A stretch of DNA of 64,000 bases from Chryseobacterium paludis (GTDB lineage Bacteria; Bacteroidota; Bacteroidia; Flavobacteriales; Weeksellaceae). The stretch covers positions 1,922,001-1,986,000 of the forward strand of contig NZ_CP099966.1 of assembly GCF_025403485.1 (NCBI RefSeq), given 5' to 3'. Positions within the stretch are counted from its first letter, which is position 1. Every line of letters begins with the position of its first letter. The notes under the pieces were generated by a model. That model saw only the letters and a program-made list of their open reading frames with translations, ran no database searches and had not been told where the DNA came from. Positions 44,957-53,623 of the stretch are shown here, piece after piece. Made by a program: the position numbers and the translations under genes.

Positions 44957-44987
44957 ATTTACATGAACAACATAAAAAAAATATACA

Positions 44988-45989
44988 ATGAGTACGACTA
45001 GCTCTAAAAATAATTGGTTAATCCCAATAGCGTTTACCAATATTTATGTAATCTGGGGGATTACTTTTTTAGCTATTTCTTTTGGATTAAAAGGATTTCC
45101 ACCTTTTATCTTATCAGGTTTTAGATTTTTAGTCGCTGGAATCCTGATGTTGGGTTATCTGCTGATTAAAGGAGAAAAAGCCAATTCATTAATTAACTGG
45201 CGTAAAAACGGTATTACAGGAATTCTTATTCTAACCGGAGGAACAGGTCTTGTTGCCTGGGGTGAACAGTATATCACCGCTTCTGAAGCTGCCATTACCA
45301 TCGCTACCGGACCATTTTGGTTTATTGCCATTGATAAAAAAAACTGGAAATACTATTTCTCAGATAAATTCATTCCTATTGGATTGATCATAGGTTTTAT
45401 AGGACTGATTTTATTTTTGAAAGGAAGTGTCAACTCCAATACCCATCTTGCTATAAATGGTTCCGTTCGCATTACTGCATTTATTGTGTTGGCATTAAGT
45501 TCAGTGGCCTGGGTTTTAGGTTCTTTATATTCAAAGAAAAATCCTTCCAGCCATTCTACATTGATGAATATTGCTCAGCAGCTGATCATTGCAGGGATTG
45601 CTTCTTTCATTATTGCCTATTTTAGAAATGAATGGAATAACTTTTCTATAACGTCGGTTCCATTACCTGCATGGCTAGGGGTATTATTCCTTATTTTCTT
45701 CGGATCTATTATCGCTTACCTTTCCTATATCTGGCTATTATCTGTAAAACCGGCAGCGTTAGTAAGTACCCATACCTACATCAATCCTATTGTGACTGTA
45801 TTTGCGGGCTGGATCATTGCTAATCAAACGATCAACGGGAATCAGTTATTTGTTTTATCCATTATATTAACGGGTGTTCTTCTTACCAATATTACCAAAT
45901 ATTTTAAACTCTCAAAACGATCAAAAGTAAAGATCAGAAGGGCAGTGAGATTTGCTAAGAAAAACAACAGACCCTACCAACCCATATAA
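44988..45989 (+). CDS. EamA/DMT-family metabolite exporter
   Basis: 333 aa with ten membrane helices in two EamA repeats (about 10-140 and 155-300). The N-terminal LIPIAFTNIYVIWGITFLAI and the motif GTGLVAWGEQYITASEAAI are typical of the YedA-like group. The C-terminus is short, basic and cytoplasmic. Such proteins export amino acids or small metabolites. It is the first gene of the metNIQ operon behind the Met/Cys attenuator, 21 bp before metN, which suggests a sulfur amino acid or related substrate; that is inference. Confidence 0.88.
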   Translation: MSTTSSKNNWLIPIAFTNIYVIWGITFLAISFGLKGFPPFILSGFRFLVAGILMLGYLLIKGEKANSLINWRKNGITGILILTGGTGLVAWGEQYITASEAAITIATGPFWFIAIDKKNWKYYFSDKFIPIGLIIGFIGLILFLKGSVNSNTHLAINGSVRITAFIVLALSSVAWVLGSLYSKKNPSSHSTLMNIAQQLIIAGIASFIIAYFRNEWNNFSITSVPLPAWLGVLFLIFFGSIIAYLSYIWLLSVKPAALVSTHTYINPIVTVFAGWIIANQTINGNQLFVLSIILTGVLLTNITKYFKLSKRSKVKIRRAVRFAKKNNRPYQPI

Positions 45990-46010
45990 ATTTTAAGTAA
46001 TTAAACTATA

Positions 46011-47039
46011 ATGATAGAAATCAAAAACATTTCAAAAACCTTTCATCAAAAGAAACAGTCTTTTAAGGCTCTGGATGATGTCAGCCTGAACATTGAACAA
46101 GGCGATATTGTCGGGATCATTGGATTCTCAGGAGCTGGAAAAAGTACTTTAATACGAACCGTGAATTTGTTGGAAAGACCTGATCAGGGAAAGATCATCA
46201 TCAACGGTAAAGATTTTACCCAGCTAAAGCCTAAACAACTGGCCCATGAGCGTAAAAAAATCGGGATGATCTTTCAGCATTTTAACCTGCTTTCTTCAAG
46301 AACAGTTTTTGAAAATGTAGCACTGCCATTGGAACTGGATCACATCAACAGATCAGAAATTCAAAGAAAAGTCAATGAATTATTGAAAATTGTAGGACTG
46401 GAAGATAAAGCCAATGACTACCCAAAAAGCCTTTCAGGAGGGCAAAAGCAAAGAGTAGCGATTGCAAGAGCATTAGCCAATGATCCTTACCTCCTGCTTT
46501 GTGATGAAGCAACGAGTGCATTGGATCCTGCTACCACACAATCGATCTTACAATTATTACGTGACATCAATCAGCGCTTAGGGATTACCATTTTATTGAT
46601 CACGCACGAAATGGATGTGATCAAGGCGATCTGTAATCATGTCGCTGTTATTGATAAAGGAAAGCTCCTTACCAAAGGAACCTTACAGGAAATTATTTCG
46701 GATAAAGAACATCCAATTATTAAACAATTTATAAACCCAGGCATCATGACAATACCTCAAGAGCTTAATAAAAAGCTACAAAAAGAGCCAAAAGACGGTC
46801 TGTTTCCGCTTGTGGAAATAGAACTCAATGAGCACATTACGGTTGAAAAGCTGCTTTCAAAAATATATGATGAATATAAAATCCCTTACAAACTGCTGAA
46901 AGCCGATGTAGAATATTTAGGGGATTCCAACTTTGGAAAATTGCTATTGCAATTACAGGGAGAATCAGAAGAAAACCAAAAGGCGATCTATTATTTAAAT
47001 CAAAATAAAATTCAAAATACAGTAAAAGGTTATGCTTAG
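46011..47039 (+). CDS. metN: methionine ABC transporter ATP-binding protein MetN
   Basis: 342 aa. Walker A GFSGAGKS (38-45), ABC signature LSGGQKQR (about 140), Walker B LLLCDEATSALDP (about 160) and a C-terminal NIL regulatory domain (about 265-342), which in E. coli MetN binds methionine and inhibits transport. It forms the peripheral dimer on MetI in the inner membrane. The stop overlaps metI by 8 bp. Confidence 0.95.
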   Translation: MIEIKNISKTFHQKKQSFKALDDVSLNIEQGDIVGIIGFSGAGKSTLIRTVNLLERPDQGKIIINGKDFTQLKPKQLAHERKKIGMIFQHFNLLSSRTVFENVALPLELDHINRSEIQRKVNELLKIVGLEDKANDYPKSLSGGQKQRVAIARALANDPYLLLCDEATSALDPATTQSILQLLRDINQRLGITILLITHEMDVIKAICNHVAVIDKGKLLTKGTLQEIISDKEHPIIKQFINPGIMTIPQELNKKLQKEPKDGLFPLVEIELNEHITVEKLLSKIYDEYKIPYKLLKADVEYLGDSNFGKLLLQLQGESEENQKAIYYLNQNKIQNTVKGYA

Positions 47040-47688
47040 TGATACGGTAATTTCTCTTTTATCAAAGGGAATTTGGGAAACAGTTTATATGACATTCGTT
47101 TCCGGTTTTTTTGGTTTCGTTTTAGGCCTTCCTGTAGGTATTCTCTTATTTCTAACAAGAAAAGGGCAGCTTCTGGAGAATATAATTTATAACAGGATTT
47201 TATCTATTTTGGTTAATATCTTCCGTTCTATTCCATTCATCATTTTAATTGTATGGATGATTCCTTTCACCAGGGCTTTGGTTGGAACTTCAATCGGTGT
47301 TAACGCTGCTTTGGTTCCGTTGAGTATTGGTGCAGCCCCATTTATCGCAAGACTGGTTGAAAACAGTCTTCTGGAAATTCCAAACGGATTGATTGAAACG
47401 GCAAGAGCTTTAGGTGCTACTCCACTTCAGATCATCATAAAAGTTTTGCTTCCTGAAGCACTTCCTTCACTGGTCAACAATGCAACAATTACTTTGATCA
47501 CACTTGTCGGTTATTCTGCAATGGGTGGTGCTGTTGGCGCTGGTGGATTGGGGCAAATCGGTTATCAGTACGGATATATCGGTTATGACGCTGTGATCAT
47601 GAATCTGGTATTGGGACTTTTAGTCGCTCTGGTTTTTATCATTCAGTTTTCTGGCGACCGGCTGGCAAAGAAGTTTGATCACCGATAA
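47032..47688 (+). CDS. metI: methionine ABC transporter permease MetI
   Basis: 218 aa, five to six membrane helices, with the ABC-permease coupling motif ETARALGATPLQIIIKVLLP (about 122-141). It builds the inner-membrane channel for methionine together with MetN. It overlaps metN by 8 bp, and a 133-bp gap separates it from metQ. Confidence 0.95.
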   Translation: MLSDTVISLLSKGIWETVYMTFVSGFFGFVLGLPVGILLFLTRKGQLLENIIYNRILSILVNIFRSIPFIILIVWMIPFTRALVGTSIGVNAALVPLSIGAAPFIARLVENSLLEIPNGLIETARALGATPLQIIIKVLLPEALPSLVNNATITLITLVGYSAMGGAVGAGGLGQIGYQYGYIGYDAVIMNLVLGLLVALVFIIQFSGDRLAKKFDHR

Positions 47689-47821
47689 GTTGAATCGGTT
47701 GGAGGGTTTGAGGATAAACAAGTTAATTTCAACCAACATAACTATAACCTACTCAATAAAGCGATTTTTCAGTTTCGCGATTTTGTGATTCTGCCTTTAA
47801 ATAAAAAATATAATATATATA

Positions 47822-48631
47822 ATGAAAAAAGTAAAAATTTTAGGACTTTTAGCAGCAGGTTTGCTGGTATTTAATGCATGTAACTCATCGAAAAAAGATG
47901 ATCCCAATTATATAAAAGTCGGTATTACCGCAGGCCCTGAACAGCAGATTGCTGAAACGGCTAAAAAAGTTGCTAAAGAAAAATACAATCTTGAAGTTGA
48001 GCTGGTTGCTTTCAATGATTACGTCGTTCCCAATGAAGCACTGAACAATGGTGATATTGATGCGAATGCTTTTCAACATGTTCCTTATCTAAACGAACAA
48101 TCGAAACAGAGAGGCTATAAATTAGCAGTGGTAGGAAATACGTTTGTGTATCCTATTGTGGCGTATTCAAAAAAAATCAAAAACATCAGTCAGCTTCAGA
48201 ATGGAAGTACTGTTGTTATTCCCAATGATCCAACTAATGGTGGTCGTTCCCTTCTCCTATTGCAGAAAAATGGTTTATTAAAATTAAAGGATGGTATCGG
48301 TTTACTGCCTAAGGTCACTGATATTGTTAGTAATCCAAAACAATTGAAAATTGTAGAAATCGAAGCCCCGCAGTTACCAAGAGTTTTAGATGATAAAGAA
48401 GTGGTTATTGCCATCATCAATAATAATTTTGCAGCACAGGCCGGATTGGATGAGACGAAATTTGGAATTTTTAAAGAAGATAAAGATTCTCCATATGTGA
48501 ATGTTGTGGTAGCTAGACACGACAATAAAGATACTGAAAAAGTGAAAAACTTTTTAAAAGCTTATCAATCTGATGAGGTGGTGAAGAAGGCCGAAGAAGT
48601 TTTTAAAGGTGGTGCGGTAAAAGGATGGTAG
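47822..48631 (+). CDS. metQ: methionine-binding lipoprotein MetQ
   Basis: 269 aa. Lipoprotein signal with Cys20 (LLVFNACNSSKK), then the NlpA fold (YIKVGITAGPEQQI, DANAFQHVPYLNEQ). It captures D/L-methionine or related compounds for MetNI. The upstream gap (47689-47821) has no obvious hairpin, so metQ is probably cotranscribed with metNI. A terminator follows at 48884. Confidence 0.94.
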   Translation: MKKVKILGLLAAGLLVFNACNSSKKDDPNYIKVGITAGPEQQIAETAKKVAKEKYNLEVELVAFNDYVVPNEALNNGDIDANAFQHVPYLNEQSKQRGYKLAVVGNTFVYPIVAYSKKIKNISQLQNGSTVVIPNDPTNGGRSLLLLQKNGLLKLKDGIGLLPKVTDIVSNPKQLKIVEIEAPQLPRVLDDKEVVIAIINNNFAAQAGLDETKFGIFKEDKDSPYVNVVVARHDNKDTEKVKNFLKAYQSDEVVKKAEEVFKGGAVKGW

Positions 48632-48732
48632 CAATTTGATTTAGTGCATCAATGTAGCAGTATAACAGTGTAACTATGGTTATAATGGTTATAATGCTTC
48701 AATTGTAAATTGCACTAAAACTCTATTGCGTT

Positions 48733-48844
48733 ATTTCGAGTGAAATATTTTGGAACAAAGTGGAAAAGGATTTTGTATCGAGAAGCTTTTTGTACATATC
48801 CACAAACTTCTCGATCCACTTCATTTCATTACGCTACTCGAAAT
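48733..48844. repeat. 112-bp nested palindromic element (REP/MITE-like)
   Basis: Outer arms ATTTCGAGT (48733-48741)/ACTCGAAAT (48836-48844), middle arms AAGTGGA/TCCACTT (about 48758-48764 and 48815-48821), inner arms ATCGAGAAG (48777-48785)/CTTCTCGAT (48807-48815). The same arm sequences appear at 12181-12335 in reversed order. No coding capacity; probably a dispersed non-autonomous repeat of this genome. Confidence 0.7.
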
Positions 48845-48883
48845 GCCGAAACTTGTTATAAGGTAAGAATTTAAAAATGTAAC

Positions 48884-48940
48884 AGTGTAACAATGATCAA
48901 ATGGTTAATACCAATTGATTTTGTTACACTTTATTTTTTT
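48884..48940 (+). terminator. terminator of the EamA-metNIQ operon
   Basis: AGTGTAACAA (48884-48893) pairs with TTGTTACACT (48921-48930), with further partial pairing inside, and the stem runs into TTATTTTTTT. It is 252 bp after the metQ stop, so the operon mRNA would include the palindromic element. Confidence 0.75.
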
Positions 48941-49078
48941 AACGCATTTTTTTTAAAAAAGTAATAATATTCAAAATTTTACTTTAGAAACCTTTTGGCA
49001 CAGCTTATTTCACTTCAATAGGATAAAAAAAGAATTGGTTAAATATGACCATTTATTAATAAAATTTATTATCCCAAT

Positions 49079-49108
49079 TTGAGATAATAAATAAATTTAC
49101 TATTTTTG
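49079..49108 (+). promoter_or_regulatory. promoter of the family 3 glycosidase gene
   Basis: TTG (49079-49081), 19-nt spacer, TATTTTTG (49101-49108): an excellent Bacteroidota promoter 24 nt before the ATG at 49133. Confidence 0.75.
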
Positions 49109-49132
49109 TTACGAATCAATAAAAAGGTTTTT

Positions 49133-51394
49133 ATGTTAAAGAAAACTGCCATAGTAAGTTTATTCACTCTTATTTCAATTTCTTCGATGGCTCAAAATAC
49201 TATTCTTCCGGTCTATTTAGACGAAACTAAACCTGTTGAACAGCGTGTTCAGGATGCACTTTCCAGAATGACGCTGGAGGAAAAGGTAGCAATGCTTCAC
49301 GCACAGTCAAAATTCAGCTCGCCGGGTGTTCCAAGATTGGGGATTCCTGAATTCTGGACAACTGACGGACCTCATGGGGTGCGTCCGGAGGTAATGTGGG
49401 ACGAATGGAATCAGGCTGGCTGGACCAATGACTCTATAATTGCTTACCCTGCTTTAACAGCATTGTCAGCGACGTGGAACAAAAAAATGTCATGGAACTA
49501 TGGTAAAGCTTTAGGAGAAGAAGCACGATACAGAAAAAAAGACATTCTTCTGGGACCTGGAGTTAATATTTACAGAACTCCACTGAATGGAAGAAACTTC
49601 GAATATATGGGTGAAGACCCTTATCTGACTTCAAAAATGGTTGTTCCCTACATCAAGGGAGTGCAATCTAATGGAGTGGCAACAAGTGTAAAACACTTTG
49701 CTTTAAACAATCAGGAGATGTTCCGTCATACCAGTAATGTGACCGTAGATGACAGAACACTTTATGAAATCTACCTACCTGCTTTTAAAGCAGCAGTTAC
49801 AGAAGGTGATTCATGGACGATCATGGGTGCTTATGACATGTATAAAAACCAATATGCAAGCCAGAACCAATATCTTTTAAACGATATTTTAAAAGGTGAA
49901 TGGAAATACAAAGGAGTGGTTGTTTCTGACTGGGGAGCTGTAAATAATACAGAACAGGCTATTCATAATGGATTGGATCTTGAATTCGGAAGCTGGACCA
50001 ATGGGTTATCAGCAGGAACAAAGAATGCGTATGACAATTATTATTTAGCAAAACCTTATCTGGATTTAATTAAATCCGGAAAAGTAGGAACTAAGGAATT
50101 GGATGATAAAGTAACAAGACTTTTAAATCTAGCCTATAAAACAACAATGAACCGAAATAAACCTTTCGGGAATATCGCGTCTGATGAGCATCAGGCTGTA
50201 GCAAAAGAAATTGGTGAAGAAGGAATTGTTTTATTAAAAAATCAAGGTAATGTATTACCAATCGACCTCACTAAAACTAAAAAGATCGCTGTTATTGGAG
50301 AAAATGCAATCAAGATCATGACTGTTGGTGGTGGTTCATCTTCATTAAAAGTGAAATACGAAACATTACCATTAGACGGAATCAAGAAAAGGTTTGGGAA
50401 ACAGGCTGATGTACAATATGCAAGAGGTTATGTAGGAGATATCGGCGGCGAATACAACGGGGTAAAATCAGGACAGGATTTGAAAGACACCCGCTCTGAG
50501 GCTGAATTAATCAATGAAGCTGTAGAACTGGCTAAGAAATCTGATGTTGTCATTTTCGTAGGTGGATTAAACAAAAGTGACTTCCAGGATAGCGAAGGAA
50601 ATGACCGTAAGAGCTATGGACTTCCATACAATCAGGATCATGTAATTTCTGCATTGGCAAAGGCGAATAAAAATCTTGCTGTAGTTTTAGTTTCAGGAAA
50701 TGCTGTGGCAATGCCGTGGATCAAAGAAGTACCAACGATCGTTCAATCCTGGTATCTGGGTTCCGAAGCAGGAAATTCTATTGCCTCTATTTTAGCAGGT
50801 GATGCGAACCCTTCAGGAAAATTACCATTTACATTCCCGGTTAAACTAGAAGACAATTCAGCCCATCAGTTAGGAGAATATCCCGGACAAAAGGATGAAT
50901 TCGCTGCAGGAAAAGGAAAAGATCAGAAAAACCCGATCAATATAACCTATAATGAAGGGATCTTTGTAGGATACCGTTGGCATGATACCAAAAATATCAA
51001 ACCTTTATTCAGCTTCGGACACGGATTAAGTTATACGACTTTCGAGTTTGGAAAAGCTAAAGCGGATAAAACAACGATCTCTCAGGATGACAAAATCACG
51101 TTTACAGTAACCGTAAAAAATACTGGAAAGAAAGCAGGTGCTGAGGTTGCTCAATTGTATATCAGTGATCTGAAATCTTCTGTTCCACGTCCAACAAAAG
51201 AATTAAAAGGTTTTGAAAAAGTATTTTTAAATCCTGGAGAACAGAAAGAAGTAAGCATTACCATCGATAAAACAGCTTTAAGCTATTTTGATGTTAACAA
51301 ACATGATTGGGTAGCTGAACCTGGAGACTTTGAAGCATTAATCGGAAATTCTTCCGATGCCATTAAAACAAAAGTGAAATTCACTTTAAAATAA
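49133..51394 (+). CDS. bglX: glycoside hydrolase family 3 beta-glucosidase, periplasmic
   Basis: 753 aa from the ATG at 49133, where a signal peptide begins (MLKKTAIVSLFTLISISSMA). An upstream in-frame TTG (49106) lies inside the promoter and is rejected. The GH3 N-terminal barrel is marked by TDGPHGVRPEVMW, GRNFEYMGEDPYLTSKM and SVKHFALNNQE, with the nucleophile Asp in VVVSDWGAV (about 267). The alpha/beta sandwich domain holds IAVIGENA, and a C-terminal fibronectin-like domain follows from about 640. It would release glucose or other beta-linked sugars from oligosaccharides in the periplasm. Promoter and terminator are both clear. Confidence 0.93.
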   Translation: MLKKTAIVSLFTLISISSMAQNTILPVYLDETKPVEQRVQDALSRMTLEEKVAMLHAQSKFSSPGVPRLGIPEFWTTDGPHGVRPEVMWDEWNQAGWTNDSIIAYPALTALSATWNKKMSWNYGKALGEEARYRKKDILLGPGVNIYRTPLNGRNFEYMGEDPYLTSKMVVPYIKGVQSNGVATSVKHFALNNQEMFRHTSNVTVDDRTLYEIYLPAFKAAVTEGDSWTIMGAYDMYKNQYASQNQYLLNDILKGEWKYKGVVVSDWGAVNNTEQAIHNGLDLEFGSWTNGLSAGTKNAYDNYYLAKPYLDLIKSGKVGTKELDDKVTRLLNLAYKTTMNRNKPFGNIASDEHQAVAKEIGEEGIVLLKNQGNVLPIDLTKTKKIAVIGENAIKIMTVGGGSSSLKVKYETLPLDGIKKRFGKQADVQYARGYVGDIGGEYNGVKSGQDLKDTRSEAELINEAVELAKKSDVVIFVGGLNKSDFQDSEGNDRKSYGLPYNQDHVISALAKANKNLAVVLVSGNAVAMPWIKEVPTIVQSWYLGSEAGNSIASILAGDANPSGKLPFTFPVKLEDNSAHQLGEYPGQKDEFAAGKGKDQKNPINITYNEGIFVGYRWHDTKNIKPLFSFGHGLSYTTFEFGKAKADKTTISQDDKITFTVTVKNTGKKAGAEVAQLYISDLKSSVPRPTKELKGFEKVFLNPGEQKEVSITIDKTALSYFDVNKHDWVAEPGDFEALIGNSSDAIKTKVKFTLK

Positions 51395-51422
51395 ATAATT
51401 TTTTCATCATTTGTGTTTTTTG

Positions 51423-51440
51423 ACCTCCCGAAAGGGAGGT
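51423..51440 (+). terminator. terminator of the family 3 glycosidase gene
   Basis: ACCTCCC and GGGAGGT enclose a GAAA tetraloop and are followed by TTTCTTTTTTT. Confidence 0.9.
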
Positions 51441-51520
51441 TTTCTTTTTTTAGACTTAATACCAAACACTTTACGGAAGTAGTATAATATTTATTGAAGC
51501 GATCCTATTAAACAAAAAAA

Positions 51521-51540
51521 TGCCCGGATTATTCCGGACA
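51521..51540 (-). terminator. terminator of the DUF2652 gene
   Basis: TGCCCGGA and TCCGGACA pair with one mismatch. On the minus strand the stem runs into seven T. It lies 28 bp after the stop of the gene at 51568. Confidence 0.8.
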
Positions 51541-51567
51541 TTACAAAGGCAAATTACAAGGAAAAAA

Positions 51568-52128
51568 TTAAATATATTGTTTTACTTCTTCAAAATAATG
51601 GATCACTCCTACATCAGGTAAATCCTGTTTTTCATCATTATAAAAGCTGTTTATAGTCTCTGTATTTTCAAGAAAAGAATTACTAAACAATGCATACGAG
51701 GGTTGTTTTGCAAAATCATTCTTTAATAACTGATGTGCTTCTACAACCGGTACACCATATAGTTTTCTAAAATTCCCAATTTTATATTGTGAAAACTTTC
51801 CATAGTGGACAATAAACTTTAAAGACAGATCAATAGAAATACTTAAAGCTTCATTAAGCTCTGCTACTTTTCTGGTAAAAGCATTCTGCATTTTTCTCAG
51901 CATATTGGAAACCTTCTTAAAAGATGGATTTTTATCATATCTAAAAAATAAAATCGCATCCCCTTCAATCTCAGAAATCTCAAAATACTGATTATTCACA
52001 TCGATCAGGATAGATAATAATTGTCTTACAATATACTCTCCTGTATATAGTTTTGTATTAAATACAAATTCGGTAAATCCATTGAAATCCGGAATCAGTA
52101 TTATACCCTCTTGTATATTTGCATCCAT
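51568..52128 (-). CDS. DUF2652 protein, adenylate/guanylate cyclase-like fold
   Basis: 186 aa, no signal peptide. IILIPDFNGFTEFVF (9-23) and SEIEGDAILFFRY (about 57-69) are the DUF2652 hallmarks and match the metal-binding and dimer strands of class III nucleotide cyclases. Whether it makes a cyclic nucleotide is unknown, since not all substrate-specifying residues can be identified. Single gene with its own terminator. Confidence 0.85.
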   Translation of the reverse strand: MDANIQEGIILIPDFNGFTEFVFNTKLYTGEYIVRQLLSILIDVNNQYFEISEIEGDAILFFRYDKNPSFKKVSNMLRKMQNAFTRKVAELNEALSISIDLSLKFIVHYGKFSQYKIGNFRKLYGVPVVEAHQLLKNDFAKQPSYALFSNSFLENTETINSFYNDEKQDLPDVGVIHYFEEVKQYI

Positions 52129-52183
52129 GATGTTTAGTTTAAAAACCTGTTATATCTAAAGACGCAACAGGTTTTATTTTACT

Positions 52184-53605
52184 TTATTGCCGTCCTCCCC
52201 CTACTGATCGGTAAAGAGAAGTAATAGCGTTCAGACGTTGTGCTTTCAGGGAAGCCAGATCCAGTTCTGCCTGAAGTTTATTGGTTTGTGCTAAAATCAC
52301 TTCCACATAAGTCGCTGAATTGTATTTAAATAAAATATCCGCTTTCTTTACCGCTTCATTCGATTTCAATACCAATCCTTCAGCAATCTTTTGCTGTTCT
52401 TCCAATTTCTGAATCTGTACCAAGGCATCCGAAACCTCACCGACCGCTTTTAAAACAGATTGCTTAAAATTGATTTCTGCCTGTTCAGATAATACTTTAG
52501 ACTGTTCATACTGTGTTTTTAGCTGTTTCCCATTTAAGATAGGTTGTGCAATCGCTCCGGCAGCCATTCCGAAAAGAGATCCCGGAATACTGAACCATTT
52601 GCTTGCCTGAAAAGCATTAATTCCACCTTGAGCAGTGATATTCAGAGAAGGATACATGCTCATTTTAGCCACATGAATAGCAGCAACGCTTTTTCTAACC
52701 TCCAACTCAGCGGTTTTAATATCCGGTCTGTAGCTTAGAAGCTCAGAAGGAATTCCCGCCACTATTTGATCCGGTGACTGAACCGTATTCAGGCTTTCCT
52801 TTCTCGCAATTTTATCAGGCATCGAACCTGTCAAAAGACTCAAAGCATTTTCCTGTGTTGCAATAGAACTTTCAATAGCTGGAATGGTTTTTAAGATCTG
52901 ATCCTTTACAATCTCTTGCTGTTGCACAGCTAAAGCAGTGGTTAATCCTACCTCCTGTTGTTTGGTTAAAAACTTCAGCGTGGTATCGGAATAGGTCAAG
53001 TTGGATTTTGTAATTTCCAGTTGGGTATCCAGCATCAATAAATTATAATACCCTTGAACAACTGCGGCAACCAATCCTGTTCTCACCGCTTTTGCAGCTT
53101 CCTGGGTTTTAAGATATTCGGTTAAAGCCTGTTCCTTTCTTCCTTTAATCTTTCCCCAGATATCCGCTTCCCAGGAAATATTAACAGAACTCGTATAATC
53201 TTCTGTATATCTTCTTCCCATAAACTGCCCTGCCATCATCCCGTTCATACTGTTATCCGATGGACGGCTGATGCTCGCATTGGCAATGGCTGCACTTACT
53301 GTTGGCACATTAGCCCATTTGCTTTGATTATACGCTAAAGAAGCAAATTCGATCTGTTTCAAAGCGACCTGAAGGTCATTATTCTGTGCAATCGCTTTAT
53401 CAATAAGGCCTATCAAAACAGGATCTTTGAAAAAATCTTTGTAGCTGATCTTCGCGATATTTTCGTTCTGATCACCAGCTATAATTGTATCATTTCTAAA
53501 AGCTTCAGGCATTTTGATCTCTGGGCGTTCATATTTCTGAACTTTACAGGAAACGGCAGCCCCTGAAACCAATGCTATATATGCTATATTCTTAATTAAA
53601 TTCAT
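52184..53605 (-). CDS. outer-membrane efflux lipoprotein (NodT/OprM family)
   Basis: 473 aa. Lipoprotein signal with Cys20 (LVSGAAVSCKVQ), then the two-fold TolC-like repeat of helices and beta strands (SYRPDIKTAELEVRKSVAAI is the family's best-known phrase). It forms the trimeric outer-membrane duct of the RND pump encoded just upstream, from which it is separated by 18 bp. Confidence 0.94.
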   Translation of the reverse strand: MNLIKNIAYIALVSGAAVSCKVQKYERPEIKMPEAFRNDTIIAGDQNENIAKISYKDFFKDPVLIGLIDKAIAQNNDLQVALKQIEFASLAYNQSKWANVPTVSAAIANASISRPSDNSMNGMMAGQFMGRRYTEDYTSSVNISWEADIWGKIKGRKEQALTEYLKTQEAAKAVRTGLVAAVVQGYYNLLMLDTQLEITKSNLTYSDTTLKFLTKQQEVGLTTALAVQQQEIVKDQILKTIPAIESSIATQENALSLLTGSMPDKIARKESLNTVQSPDQIVAGIPSELLSYRPDIKTAELEVRKSVAAIHVAKMSMYPSLNITAQGGINAFQASKWFSIPGSLFGMAAGAIAQPILNGKQLKTQYEQSKVLSEQAEINFKQSVLKAVGEVSDALVQIQKLEEQQKIAEGLVLKSNEAVKKADILFKYNSATYVEVILAQTNKLQAELDLASLKAQRLNAITSLYRSVGGGRQ

Positions 53606-53623
53606 TTTTAAATATCATTTGAA

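Larger units (their letters stand above)
44480..44987. other. very AT-rich spacer followed by the met-operon regulatory leader
   Basis: 44520-44700 is mainly A/T with no gene or strong structure that I can see. 44728-44956 holds, in order, a palindrome, a promoter box, a short leader gene and an attenuator hairpin, each listed separately. Confidence 0.7.
48632..49078. repeat. intergenic region with palindromic repeat and terminator
   Basis: No gene is seen. A 9-bp tandem GGTTATAAT lies at 48678-48695. The palindromic element (48733-48844) and the met-operon terminator (48884-48930) follow, listed separately. The rest is plain AT-rich sequence. Confidence 0.6.

Noticed and set aside
49106..49132. 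Upstream TTG start for the family 3 glycosidase
   Set aside because: It overlaps the promoter box, and the signal peptide begins at the ATG at 49133.
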